DNA of 64,000 nucleotides, taken from Calamus simplicifolius (Eukaryota > Streptophyta > Magnoliopsida > Arecales > Arecaceae). Below, piece after piece: positions 24,175 through 35,949 of the stretch. Position 1 is the stretch's first letter; the number at the start of each line of letters is the position of its first letter. The stretch spans positions 310,001 through 374,000 of the forward strand of contig UESW01001666.1 of the NCBI GenBank assembly GCA_900491605.1, given 5' to 3'. The position numbers and the translations under genes were made by a program. The notes beneath the pieces are model-generated. The model was not told the origin of the DNA. It did not search any database and saw only the letters and a list, made by a program, of their open reading frames with translations.

Positions 24175-25080
24175 CTAGGGGCAAATCCAAGTCAAGGGTG
24201 TCAAAGCAGGAGTGTTTTAAATGTCACTAAAAGGGTCATTTGAAGAAAGATTGCCCTCTATTGAAGAATCAGGGAGCTAAAAGGAAGAATGCAGCTTCAA
24301 GTCAGATAGTGTTGCTACATATGCTTCAGAGGAGGAGGAGGAGGATCTTTATGAGGGAGAAGAGTGATGTATTCTCTAGGTTCAAGGAGTGGAAAGCTAG
24401 TGTTGAGAATAGACAGGGAAGAGTGTGAAGTGCTTAAGGTCTTATAACGGGGGTGAGTATACATCTAATGAATTCATAAGTTTTCGCAAGAAAGAGGGAA
24501 TTGAGAGGCATTTCACAGTTCCTAAGACACCTAAGTAAAATGGGGTTGCAGAAAGGATGAACGGTACACTATTAGAGAGAGCCAGAGCTATGAGATTACA
24601 GGTAGGTTTGCCCAAGCAGTTTGGACAGAAGCAGTGAATACAGCTTGTTTTATTATTAACAGGTCACCTTCAGTGAAGTTAGAGGGGAAGTCTACATAAC
24701 AGGTCTAGACATGTAAGGATGTTGACTATTATGTACTCGAGGTTTTTGGGTATCCAGCTTATTTCATAATCCCCAATGATGAGAGAACAAAACTGGATTC
24801 AAAGTCTAAAAAATGCATCTTTGTCGGGTATGGAAAAGGAGTAAAGGGACATAGACTTTAGGATCCTAAGGCGCAGAAGGTGATAGTTAGCAGGGATGTA
24901 GTCTTTGATGAGCAGGCTATAGTAAATGAGCAGGAATCATCTCAAATAGAACCTATGGATTTAAGTTCTAAGGAAATGTGGTACTTAGACCAGATAGTCC
25001 TTCGAGTTCAGTTAAGTCAGCAGTTGAAACAAAAGGTAGTGATGATGATTCAGAGAGTACAGAAAGGCAGCGGCATCAAC
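24175..25080 (+). pseudogene. Copia-3 gag end and integrase, broken
   Basis: The zinc-knuckle region is followed by FMREKSDVFSRFKEWKASVE, then KCLRSYNGGEYTSNEF. The usual DNGGEY reads YNGGEY, so the second catalytic aspartate is lost. Next come GVAERMNGTLLERARAMRLQ, INRSPSVKLEGKS and, near 24.88 kb, MIVSRDVVFDEQ at the integrase/RT junction. The glutamate of the DDE triad lies within GVAERMN. Stops break the reading at several places. Confidence 0.75.
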
Positions 25081-25199
25081 AAGAACACAGTATTACCATA
25101 GATAAATCTAGACGCACAATTAGACTCCCAGCTAGATATTGTACAATGATGAGTCAGCTTCTTTTGCTTTACTAACCAGTATGGAGAACCTAGTTTTTT

Positions 25200-26745
25200 T
25201 CAGAAAGCAGTATCAGTTTCAGAAAAGAAAAAGTGGTTAGAGGCTATGGTTGAAGAGATAGAGTCACTGCATAAGAATCAACATGGGAGTTGATAGAACT
25301 CCCTAAAGGTAAAGGGCAATTGGGTGCAAGTGGGTTTACAGAAAGAAAGAAGGAGCCTCAGAGAAAGAAGGTATGAAATATAAAGCACGGTTGGTTGCTA
25401 AGGGGTACTTACAAAAGCAGGGGATTGACTACAATGAAGTATTCTCACCGATGGTTAGGGATACCACTATTAGGGTGTTATTGGCTTTGACAGCTCAGCT
25501 AGATTTGAAGTTGGAGCAATTAGATGTCAAGACAGCTTTCCTTTATGGTGAATTAGAGGAGCAAATTTCATAGAACAATCAGTGGGATTTAAGGAGCTGG
25601 GAAAGGAACACCTAGTGTGCAAGCTCAAGAAGTCTCTTTATGGGTTGAAGCAGTCCCCAAGGCAGTGGTATAAGCGGTTTGACTCCTACATGTTGAGTAT
25701 TGGCTTTACCCGTTGTGAGTATGACTGTTGTTTATACTTCAAGTATCTGAATAATGATTTTTTTATTTATTTGTTGATTTATGTTAATGATATGCTAATT
25801 GCTGCAAGAAATTTGAATGATGTGTGTTATCTAAAATCCTTGTTAAGTAGAGAATTTGATATGAAAGACCGAGGTGCTGCCAAAAAAATTTTAGGCATGA
25901 AAATTGATAGAGAGAAAAAATAGGAAGTTATGGCTCTCATAGAAGAAGTACATTGAGAAAGTATTGGAGAGGTTTGGTATGGACAAGGCAAAGCCAGATA
26001 TTACTCCATTGGCTAATTACTTCAAGTTGTCCAGCTACCAGTATCCTAGAACAGAGGATAAAGTGCAGTACATGTCAAAGGTTCCTTATGCTAGTGCGGT
26101 GGAAAGTTTGATATATGTAATGGTTTGCACAAGATCAGACTTGGCCCAAGCAGTCAGTATGGTTAGTAGGTTTATGACTAACCCAGGTAAGGAGCATTGG
26201 CAGGCTATAAAGTGGATTCTTCGATACTTGAGAGGTACGTATGATTATGGTATTTGTTTTGGTACAGTGGATAATTAATTTTTTGTTTTGGGTATGTGGA
26301 CTCAAATTATGTTGGAGATGTGGATGATAGGAAGTTTACTACAGGCTATGTGTTTGCACTTGCAAGTGGTCCAATTAGTTGAAGGTCAACCTTGCAGAGT
26401 GTGATTGCTTTATCCACTACAGTGGTAGAATACATGGCTATAATAGATGCAGCCAAGGAAGCGTTGTGGTTAAAAGGGCTTGTCTCAGATATTGATTTTG
26501 AGCAGCAAGCTCTGGGTATATACTGCAACAGTTAAAGTGCCATTGAATTATCAAAGAATTAGGTGTATCATGCCAGAACAAAGTACATTGATGTGAGGTA
26601 CCATAAGATCAGAAAGTTGCTTACTTCATGTGAGATCCTGTTATTGAAGGTACACACAAGGGATAATGCAGCAGATATGTTGACAAAGATGCTTCCTTTG
26701 GAAAAGTGCAAACATTGTTTGAACTTGCTCCAAGTCACAAACTGA
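25200..26745 (+). pseudogene. Copia-3 reverse transcriptase and RNase H, broken
   Basis: RT begins near 25.37 kb with KARLVAKGYLQKQGIDYNEV, continues QLDVKTAFLYGELEEQI and LKKSLYGLKQSPRQWYKRF, and has YVNDML where the catalytic YVDDML is expected, so one catalytic aspartate is changed to asparagine. RNase H follows with SLIYVMVCTRPDLAQAV-like sequence and WILRYLRGTYDYG, then a C-terminal block RTKYIDVRYHKIRKLL and VHTRDNAADMLTKMLPL. Single-frame breaks lie near 25,574, 25,922 and 26,276. Confidence 0.85.
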
Positions 26746-26838
26746 TATTATGAATATGTTGAGGGCTCCAGGTGAAGGTACGGGTCCTCAAGGTTGAGTG
26801 GGTCTTTTAAGGGAGTGATTATTCGCCAAGGTGGAGAT

Positions 26839-27403
26839 TGTTAATCAATGGCTCATAATCCTTCCAGAAACAGCAAGCAAAAATTGGAAGTGGCACGCAA
26901 GTTTGGCAGCTATCATGAGTGAACGAATCTAGGTGTGCAGCAAATTTGGTAACCCATGCCAAGAGCGGCAAATGGGAGCCTATGGATCTGGACGGATTCG
27001 GGTGTGCAGTAAATTTGGCAACTCATGCTAGGAGCTGCAAGTGAGAGCCTGCCAAACGAATCGGCATGCATAGATTTGGTAGCTCGAGTCAAGGATGGCA
27101 CGCATAGATTTGACAGCCCGAGTTAAGGATGGCACGCATAAATTTGATAGTTCGAGCCAAGGATGATAGGCAGGAGAGTGTGACGCGTAGAGATAAAAAA
27201 TCCTAATATATTTTTGTAGGCGAAAAAAGAAGGCATTTCTCTTAATAAAGAAGAACCAGAAAACTTCTATGGACGTAGGCAAATTGTCGAATCACATAAA
27301 TCTTTGTGACTTGTGTTTGATTGCTCTTTTCTCCTTTATTTTTTGCATTTAGATTAATTCTTATTCGTGTTTCATGAATTCCACGGTAGTTTATTTCACA
27401 ACA
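26839..27403 (+). repeat. Copia-3 3' LTR with internal tandem repeats
   Basis: Begins TGTTAATCAATGG after the purine tract and probably ends TTTCACAACA. From about 26.9 to 27.17 kb it contains repeated units of about 40-75 bp built on GGCACGCATAGATTTG and TAGCTCGAGTCAAGGATG, at least three of them adjacent at 27,065-27,165. The right boundary is estimated, as there is no partner LTR to compare. Confidence 0.7.
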
Positions 27404-27999
27404 CTTTCTTGTGCAGTCCACTTTATTTTAGCAAAGTTAGGATTAAATCAAAGTCCTTATGATCCTCCGATCTTATGTTGCTTCTCATCATCAAGTAGGC
27501 CTTTCTAGAGAGTTTACTACTTAACCTCAAACTCAGATATGATGGGAGTTCTTCAGTAAAATGTATCATATTATTACAATATTATTGTTACTAAAATATA
27601 GTCATATTATAATCATCATAATATTATTATATATAGTAAGGTTGTTATACTATAATAATTATAATAATATTATTATATATAGCTAATTTTATGCTCAAAT
27701 AAAGAAGAAGGGTTGCGATTGGTTGACACTAGTGTAAACTTATGGTCATACCTCATGAACGTGAGTCCAATGGAGAAAATCATTAAGGCATCATCTACTT
27801 ACGATTAGATCACAAGTGTGGTGGAAAGTTTTACAAGAATAACATCATATCAGTATTTGGATGTGGTAGAAAATAAATAAAGATTCTCACATCTTTATGG
27901 ATGAATGTGAGTAGAGAAGTTAGTTCGAAAGAATAATTAAAAAAAATTAAGTATGCTATTAAAATATAAAGTTATTGAAAGGAAATTAATAAAACCAAT
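27404..27999. other. AT-rich spacer
   Basis: A 19-bp direct repeat ATAATATTATTATATATAG occurs at 27,618 and 27,664, within an AT-only stretch at about 27,560-27,690 that could be a small MITE. No coding frame. Confidence 0.4.
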
Positions 28000-29945
28000 G
28001 AACACAATAATTAAAAGAAGAATTAATATAAGCTTGCTTGCAAAAGATTAAGCACGTAGGAGAAATAAGTAAAAAAGGTTAGATTTTAAACTTTGATATG
28101 CATGGAAAGATAAGAAGAAAAATAGAATAAAACTTATTGTAGATAAAATCTAAAAGAAAATAATTTTGATTAAATTGATATTATGAGAAGAAACAATTAA
28201 TATTATTAGTGCTTATGCTCATCAAGTAGATTTAGATAATGCTACAAAACAAAACTTTTAAGAAGGCATAAAAGAAGTAATTTAAGAGATTCCTAGTGAA
28301 GAAAAGATATTTGTTAGATAAGATTTGAATGCACCTAATAGACTATATATGAAAAAAAAGGTGAAAAGATTATATATAAATTAGCAAAACTAAGAGAAAA
28401 GAAAACAAAAGATCTTGACTATATTAAATATTAAGAATGAAGATGAAAGATTCTTAGTAAAAGAAGACGAGATAAAAGAAATGGAAAAGTTATTTTAAAA
28501 ATTATTAAATAAAAATAATTTGATAAATTTAAGGGTAGAAGGATGTGATAGCCTAGGAGTAATAAATTAGTATAAATTTTTTTGTAGATTTAGCATGCTT
28601 GAGGTTAAAAATGCTTTAAGTAAAATAAAAAATGCAAAGGCATTAGGACCATATGCGATCCCTATTGAGATTTAAAAAGGCTTAGAAGAAAATGGAGTCA
28701 TGTTGTTGATTAATTTATTTAACAGGATTGTAGCAACTAAAGAATGCCGGATGATTAAAGAAAAAGTATATTAATATCCGTATACAAAAATAAAGGAGAT
28801 ATTCAAAATTATGTAAATTATAGAGGAATTAAGCTAATGAGTCATACAATGAAATTATGGGAGAGTAATAGAAAATCGATTAAGAGCTAAAATTTTGTGT
28901 TAAATAATCAATTTAGATTTATGCCTGAAAGATCGATCATAGAAGCTATTTATTTATTAAGAAGATTGATGGAGAGATATAGAGAAAGAAAAAAAAGACC
29001 TTCATATGGTCTTTATTGATTTAGAGAAAACATATGATAGAGTATCTAGAGAAATAATATGATGGGTCTTAGAAAGAAAAAAAGGAGTTACCAAAAGGTA
29101 CATAGAATTGATAAAAGATATGTATGATAGAGCAATAACTATTGTTAAAATAACAGTAGGAGAAACTAGTGAGTTTTTAATTACTGTATGTTTACATCAA
29201 GGATCTGCCTTAATTCTCTATCTTTTTGTATTAGTTATGGATGAATTAACTAAACATATTCAAAATGATCCCATGGTGTATGTTATTTGTGGATGATATA
29301 GTGTTGATTGATGAAACTAAATCTAGAGTAAATGCTAAACTAGAGATTTAGAGAGGCTTTAAATCAAAGGTTTTAAGATTAGTAGAACTAAAACTGAATA
29401 CATGAAATATAATTTTATTAGGAGTAGAAATACAAATGAAGAAACAATGAAGATTGCAAGCCAAGAGATATTAAGGAGTAAAAATTTAGGTATTTGGGAT
29501 CAATTATCCAGCAAGAAGGTAAAAAAGATGAAGATGTGAATCATAGAGTTAAAGCAGAATGGATTAAGTGGAGGAGTGCTTCAGAAGTATTGTATAATCG
29601 GCGCATCCCATTAAAAGATAAAATTAGAAATAAATATAAGAGAAATGATAGGAGTAATCTCAATTGAAGATAAAATGAGAGAAAATCGATTACGATGGTT
29701 TGGACATATATAATGTAGACCTTTAGATGCTCCAGTTAGAAAGAGTGATCTTTTAATAATTCATCATAAGGATAGAGGTAGAGGTGACCTAAACTAACAT
29801 GGGCAAAATAATTAAAAAAGATATAACTATTTATAATTTAAATATCAACTTGGTCCTGAATAGAGCAGAGTGAAGGAAGTAGATTCATATAGCCGACCCC
29901 ATGTTGTTGAGAAAAGGCTTAGATGAGTTGAGTTGGGTTGAAGAT
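28000..29945 (+). mobile_element. RTE-type LINE-1 copy, decayed
   Basis: Non-LTR element of the RTE clade. The endonuclease part is visible near 28.18 kb (INIISAYAHQVDLDNATKQNF and EIPSEEKIFV.DLNA). RT pieces follow: the VKNALSKIKNAKALGPYAIP region near 28.6 kb, YRGIKLMSHTMK near 28.83 kb, and the stretch at 29,108-29,296 (IKDMYDRAITIVKITVGETS, then CLHQGSALILYLFVLVMDEL). The catalytic FADD region is shifted (VYVICG*). The 3' end carries the typical tail with IHIADP and repeated GATGAGTTGAGTTG near 29.93 kb. A deletion removes the linker between endonuclease and RT near 28.34 kb. The left end is uncertain. Confidence 0.85.
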
Positions 29946-32900
29946 TGAATGGATATGCAAAAAAAGTATAATATTAATTTTTTATTTTTTTCATATTTTA
30001 TAACTTTTGATTATTGAATTAGTATTTTTTGATATTTTAATGAGGTGTTAATTGCTCTTTTTTTAATTTTGTATATTTTCATTTTAATATTTTTAAATTT
30101 CTTTTTAATATATATTATTTTATATTCTCAATACTACTTAATAACTTATATATATAATTTAGTAAATTATTACGTGCAACATGCATAACACAATTATATT
30201 TGGTTAGCATAATATACTTATTGATTGTTTGCATGTTTTAATTTGATAATAACTATTAATTTTTTAATTTATTAAATTAGTTATATTTTATTTACCAAAG
30301 TAATGTATGCGAGATTAAACTAAAGAATAGGTCAAAAAAACTAACAAAACTAATCTATAAGGTGAGTTGTGTACTATTAGAATATAACCAATTGTTCAAA
30401 TCTTATTATTTGAAGGATAAAGTTCTCTATCAAATTAATATGTTTATGGATAGGAATGATAATGGGGTGTATTTAGGGCGGAAGATATATTTCCTACCTT
30501 GGCGATGCTCTAATTTGAAGAAAAATAGAAGTCAGTTTAAGAAAGCCTTCCATGCTGTTTATCAGTTGCCTCTAAACCCCTGTCTCCACCTCCATATCTG
30601 AATAAAGAATGATTTCTCAATTCATCACTGCCGCCATAGCACCTCATTCTCTCCAGGAATCCCTGATCCATTTTTTTTTTTCAAATTGATCGTTAACTTT
30701 GGGTCTAATTAAATCATTTGAAATTCAAAACTACTGTTATGAATCGTTGGACATTTAAAAATATTTAAAGGTCCCAATTTAAGAGCCTATAAGAGACAAA
30801 AATTTACATAATTACACGTCATCATGTATATAATCAGTTACAATTGAGTCTTGAAATAAATATAAATGCAACGTATCATTTATGTTGAAAAGAAGATTGG
30901 ATTTTTAAGATGAGTTTAGGGATGAAGACCGCAATCCTCAATTTTGTCCTCAAATCTCATGGATTTATAAAAATTCTTCCTTTTCTTCCTGTCGAGATGG
31001 TTTTTTGTGGGATTGGATTTTTTTCATCCCTTTTGCCATCCCTAATTAACTGTGGATGACTTGCTAGATAGGATCCAACCTAGTTGCAAAGTTTGACCAC
31101 CTTAAATCAAAATGGTACTTAAGTCATCAACCAAAGCATTGGGACAATGCTGGCTTATGTCCAAAAAAATAAAAATAAATAAAAATAAAAAACCAAGCCA
31201 GAGTCAAAGAAGCACATGATCCAGCGATAACCAAGCCATTGTTGCAACCATTTGAATCCCATCAAAATCATAAGGGTCGCCAACAAAATACAATTCGTTG
31301 TAGAAGTGCCATTTTAGCAGGATATCTTAATTTGAATGTATTAAAATTAATTACTTCAGGTTTTTCTAAAGAGCACCCAATTGTTCACATCACTTGCAGA
31401 AGTCCCTACAAGCCACATGTGATGTTTAGGACTGAAACTGGGCTGCACCAAGTTAGACCGAGTCGAATCAAATCCTTGCTCAAGTTCAATCTGAAATTTT
31501 TTCAGATTTCCGACAAGGCCAAGGTTCAAAAATTTTTGCTAAACTTAAGTCCGAGTCCAAACTGAGCCCAACTGAAAACCTATTGGATTTACCCAAATTA
31601 GCCCATTAGGGCCGAAACACTGGATCGCCCCAATTTTCGTTCAATTTTGACGATTTATTTTACAAACTGCTTGCTCATTTTCCCAAATATACAAATTATT
31701 AGCTTAGATTAAACTAAAGCATATATAAAATAATTATTTGCTTGGATAATAAATATATGGATTCAATTTTATATAAAATAAAACTAAATAAAGACTCAAC
31801 CAATCCAATAAAGAGCCTCATAATTAGGACTAAATTGGGTTAGGGTTCAGGTGGTCAAAACCAATCATTTACATGAGCTCGAAATTAACATGAGCCTTAA
31901 TTTTGAGTTTAGGTTTAGTTTAAAGTTTAAAAAACCTTAACCTAAGACTGGCCTGAAGCTAGTCCCTACCAAATGAGCCTCTGGTCGGCTTGAGCCCGCT
32001 TTCAACCTTACCTATAGTAGTCCATGGTTTGGTTCATCCTATTATATATTTAAAATAATTATTTATTGTCCATTTGTAGGTTTAGATTAATTATTTTCCA
32101 TGAGTAAGTGCCAAAGTTTTTCTAGCCGACTTAATTATCAATAATAAAATCTCATCGAATATATTATGTATTATTATATTATATTATAAATATATTAGCC
32201 AAAAGGCATATTACTTCAAGGAATATATGTATTCAAAAGATACACTTTTACAAGCTATAAAGATACATCACTTGTTCAAAAAAGACATCACTTCAAGAAA
32301 TAAATGTATTCAAAGGACACACCTTTACAAGCTATAATTACTTTTAAATTATTTAGCAATCCCCCACTAATTTAAAAGTCTTGGTTCATTTCCTTTACGC
32401 GATAAGTAATGTGCAGAAAGAAGGTATCTCGATTTGACCATCCATTAGTGTTAATACCTTAAAATCTAGCGAAGTTGAAAGTGTCCGTAGATTAAACTTC
32501 AACTCCCTATGTTAGATCCAATAGTATTACACACACATGACTTATCTTCTCCATCAAGAGATTCATAACCTTTTAGCACTATTATGGCCATGTGCTCATT
32601 CTGCTTATCATGATCATTTGCAAGAGAATTTTTAATCTCTTGTTAAAGTGGCACCACTTTTATGATAATTTAGGTGGAGTTCTTTTATGTTTCTATTGCT
32701 ATGGACATTTAGAAATTATAACTCCATTAAAAGTATAAACTCATCCTTTACATGCAACAAACAACACTTGACTAATTTAGGAATGGGTATCAAGTACTAA
32801 ACAAGCATATTTAGTAACTTATTTTTACCCATTAAACTTTGAGTTTAAAATTATTAATCAAAGTTGGGTTCCTATTACTAATGCCTAATTTATATATTTA

Positions 32901-33519
32901 AGCCCAATTCCTTTGGACATTCTTTCTACCACATCTCGTGGTAATGAAGATAGCTTCCAAGCATTCAAAATATTATTAGGTGAGGGCAAAGAAAAGTTAT
33001 CCTCTAGGTTAATTAAGTTGAGTCCAATGACTCATTTAATATTCTTGGAAACCTTGTCTATTGTCAACCTCGAACTCAAGCTTGGTTACATTTGCATTCT
33101 CTAAAATCAAATACTATTCCTCCTTATAATAGTAAATTTATAAATAAAAGACTTATGGTTTGGTCCCTATCCTTCATCTAATTTAATCTAGATTTTTGGT
33201 GTTACAAGATTTCCTAAAGCCTCAGCCACTTGTAGTACCCTTAAAACTTCAATATGAGAGTTGGCACCTCAACATGGTTTAATCTACCAATTACCTCCCA
33301 TATGTGTTGATGGTATTTTGAAATTGTTTTGTCAGTCTGAATAGGCTTCACTAGTAGAATGTCAAGCCTCCTAGATTACTTTGTAAAATTCATTAAGAGA
33401 AACCAAATATTTTTGAATCTAAATGGTTTTTAATGTACTAGTGCAGATATAATTGATAGAATAAATAAAAATATAAATTTTTCTAAATTATATTTTGAAT
33501 ATATATAGTAATTTCAATT
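29946..33519. other. AT-rich region, no gene recognised
   Basis: Open frames are short and unconvincing (for example 30,362-30,601 and 31,239-31,565 on plus). The 31.4-32.0 kb part is compositionally repetitive, with many GAGCC, AAGCTT and GGTTTAG-like words. The 32.35-33.4 kb part reads like a dispersed non-coding retroelement leader, but I cannot assign it. Confidence 0.35.
32200..32345. repeat. imperfect tandem repeat, unit about 80 bp
   Basis: Two copies share the order ACTTCAAG-AATA-ATGTATTCAAA, then ACAC-TTTACAAGCTATAA, at about 32,210-32,265 and 32,290-32,342. Their spacing is about 80 bp. Confidence 0.75.
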
Positions 33520-33862
33520 TAATATGAAAAAAGTAACTAAATGCATAAAAAAATATAGCAAAAGAGATTTTAGGAGAATCAAAAGAGGTAGGACTATTAG
33601 AAAAAGAAACTTGATAGTGGAATGAGGAAGTTCAAGCTATCATCAAGCTTAAAAGGATAAACTATAAAACTTGGCAAGAGGCTAGGGATGAAAAAAGTCT
33701 TAAAAAGTATAGAGATGTAAAGAAAAAAGCTAAAAAAGCAGTAAGTGGTACTAAACTTAAAGCTTATGATGATTTACATAATAAATTAAATATGAAAGAA
33801 GATGAAAAGACTATATATAAACTAGCAAAACTAAGAAAAAAGAAATAAAAGATCTTGACTAT
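33520..33862 (+). mobile_element. RTE LINE-2, left part (split by the Gypsy insertion)
   Basis: Encodes, with frame breaks, the linker between endonuclease and RT of RTE elements: a WNEEVQAIIKLKRINYKTWQ stretch, then KKYRDVKKKAKKAV and TIYKLAKLRKKK. The last bases GATCTTGACTAT match LINE-1 at about 28,409-28,422. The following LINE sequence, ATTAAAT, resumes at 49,010 on the other side of the Gypsy element. Confidence 0.85.
33858..33862. repeat. target-site duplication ACTAT, left copy
   Basis: ACTAT here and at 49,005-49,009 flank the Gypsy element. The uninterrupted LINE-1 copy reads CTTGACTATATTAAAT at the same place, which gives the empty site. Confidence 0.9.
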
Positions 33863-34810
33863 TCTAATGCATGTTGTAGCGCAACGATTTAAACACTTTA
33901 ATTCCACTAATCTTAGGTAGAGTAGCGAGAGTAAGGGGTCGAATCCACATAAACTTTGAGTAGTTATCTTGAAATAAATTTATGCAATTAAATATTTGAA
34001 TAAGCAGATGATTGGTTGTAAAAATAATTAATATATGATCTATCTTAATTAGAGTACGACCCGTACCCATAGATCACGGCTCATTCCTTTTAGAAAATAA
34101 ATCAATCAAAATATATTTTCACTTGAAGAACATTCAATAAAAAGCAAACATAAATAAATACTTTATTTCATAGTATCCAAAAGAGTACATAAAAAAATAT
34201 AATATACTTCTACTTTCTGAGATTATGGATATGCTATCCGCTTCCTACTCCCGCTTTCGCTTTCGCTTCTTGAAATAGAAAAATGATTGATTATGGAGGG
34301 TATGGTTGATTGGTGGAGGGAGAAGGAATGGAAAGATTTGGGTTAAAAGAAACAAAAATAGTAGTGAGAAAGAACAAAGAGAAGGACGAGGGATGAAAGG
34401 ATTATTCATTGGATCATTCCTCAAGTGGCTCTGATGGTGTTCTTTTATAAGGAAGGAAGACGCGTTGACTCCATGTGTAATCCACATTAACTGCTCGCCT
34501 TATCTCCGCAGATCAAATTTGTTCCTTTCAAAGTTCAAATAGTAGCCTTAAAAATATCACACGATTTTCTCTTATCCATGATTGTTTTAAATTTCGTGCA
34601 ATTCCAGGGTTAAATCTTGAAAATTCCATTTTGAGCTCGTTTCAAGTCTAATTTGAGTGTCGTTTGTACCGTTGGACTCCTAAAATCAAGCTCTTCGAGT
34701 TGGCAGGGTATTTTCCTAAAAATATTATATAAAAGTATCAAATTTAAAAGAATAACAATAATTTAATCTATAAATTAATACTTTTATGGCTAGTATTTAT
34801 GTACTTATCA
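33863..34810 (-). repeat. Gypsy 3' LTR
   Basis: 948 bp. Plus-strand edges are TCTAATGCATGTTGTAGC and TATGTACTTATCA. It aligns over its whole length with the LTR at 48,076-49,004 but shows scattered substitutions and indels. Confidence 0.9.
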
Positions 34811-35880
34811 CTCCTTCCAACTTAATCATTGCTAGTCCCTTAACAATATAATTAAAATAAAATCATGTGTCACTAAGATTTTCTTTTGCAAGATGAAATA
34901 TAGGCTTAAAGTTGAAAGAAGCTAGCCTGTATCACTAACTAAGTATTAAGTTTTTGAAGTAAATTTTGCAGTCAAAACTATTAGAAACTTTTTTAGAGTT
35001 CATTCATAGATCTACAGCACTTGTGTTTGTGATAGCTAACTTAGCATTTCAGTACTAGCTTGTAAGGAACAATGGTATTTTTGCTTATCACTTATTTTAG
35101 TTAATTTTTTATACACCCTTAAATTAAGCACCTGAGCTGAGGTAGCTTTCATACTACCTAATATATTTTTTATTTTATTATTTTATTTTTTTACGATATC
35201 TTCATACTGCCCACTTTTTGATGCAAAAACAATGCTTACTTAGGCAAAGGCACCCGGTTACTCGATGGAAAATCAATGTTTAGACTTACTTTTTAAAGTT
35301 TTATTTTATTTTTTAATCAGGCACGTTGCTCTTTCCTTAAATTCAAGTTTCTCTCATTAGGGTGTATATCAATTACCAATTTTCAATAATGATTGAATCT
35401 CTAATTGACCTTACAACTAATACCTAGTTTACCTTGTTAGTGTGCATGTGCAATAAAAGTGCTAATAGCCTTTAGATGACCTAAGTAGGCCGCTAAATGT
35501 CTGATAGCTAGTCTACTCCATGACTCGCTACAGTAATTAGCTAATGCTTTCTAACTCAATATAATTTCTTTCCTGGCACATGATTTAAAAAAATTAAAAT
35601 TTTTTAAAATTATAAAGGTATTTTTAAAATATTTTTTAAAAAGGCTTTCCTTATCCTCTAACTTAATTTTTATTGTCCTCAATGATGGAATAAGAAAGAA
35701 TAAAACAAGAAGAAATACCATCTGGATGAGATATGCCTCGTGCAATGTTAGGAGTGACCATGCAGAGCAGTCTCTTATTCCTATAAATAAAAATCATTAA
35801 AATAAAGTCAGCAAATAAAACTTTGGGTTGCCTCCCAAGAGCGCTAAGTTTAAAGTCTTCAGCCAAACTGTGCTTAGAAT
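34811..35880 (-). other. Gypsy 3' internal untranslated region
   Basis: Contains the polypurine tract next to the LTR (plus-strand CTCCTTCCAA at 34,811) and no coding frame of note. In Athila elements an envelope-like ORF may lie here; none was recognised. Confidence 0.5.
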
Positions 35881-35949
35881 CATGGTGATGCTGGATCCAA
35901 AAGGTCAATAGATTCAACTAACTTCTCATCATTAATTTCATCCATATAA

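Larger units (their letters stand above)
24137..27403 (+). mobile_element. Copia-3: 5'-truncated Ty1/Copia element
   Basis: Starts abruptly in the gag zinc knuckle (CFKCH..GHLKKDC near 24.21 kb), with no 5' LTR, capsid or protease. Integrase pieces follow (EKSDVFSRFKEWK, GVAERMNGTLLERARAM), then RT, RNase H, a purine tract (AAGGTGGAGATTG, 26,828-26,840) and a 3' LTR (26,839-27,403). A deletion joins the zinc knuckle directly to mid-integrase near 24.33 kb. Because the right side is complete and the left side missing, the element was cut by recombination or deletion. Confidence 0.85.

Noticed and set aside
30362..30601. 79-codon frame
   Set aside because: Isolated in AT-rich DNA without motif or context.
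31239..31565. 108-codon frame
   Set aside because: Lies in repetitive, compositionally biased DNA; the translation shows no domain.
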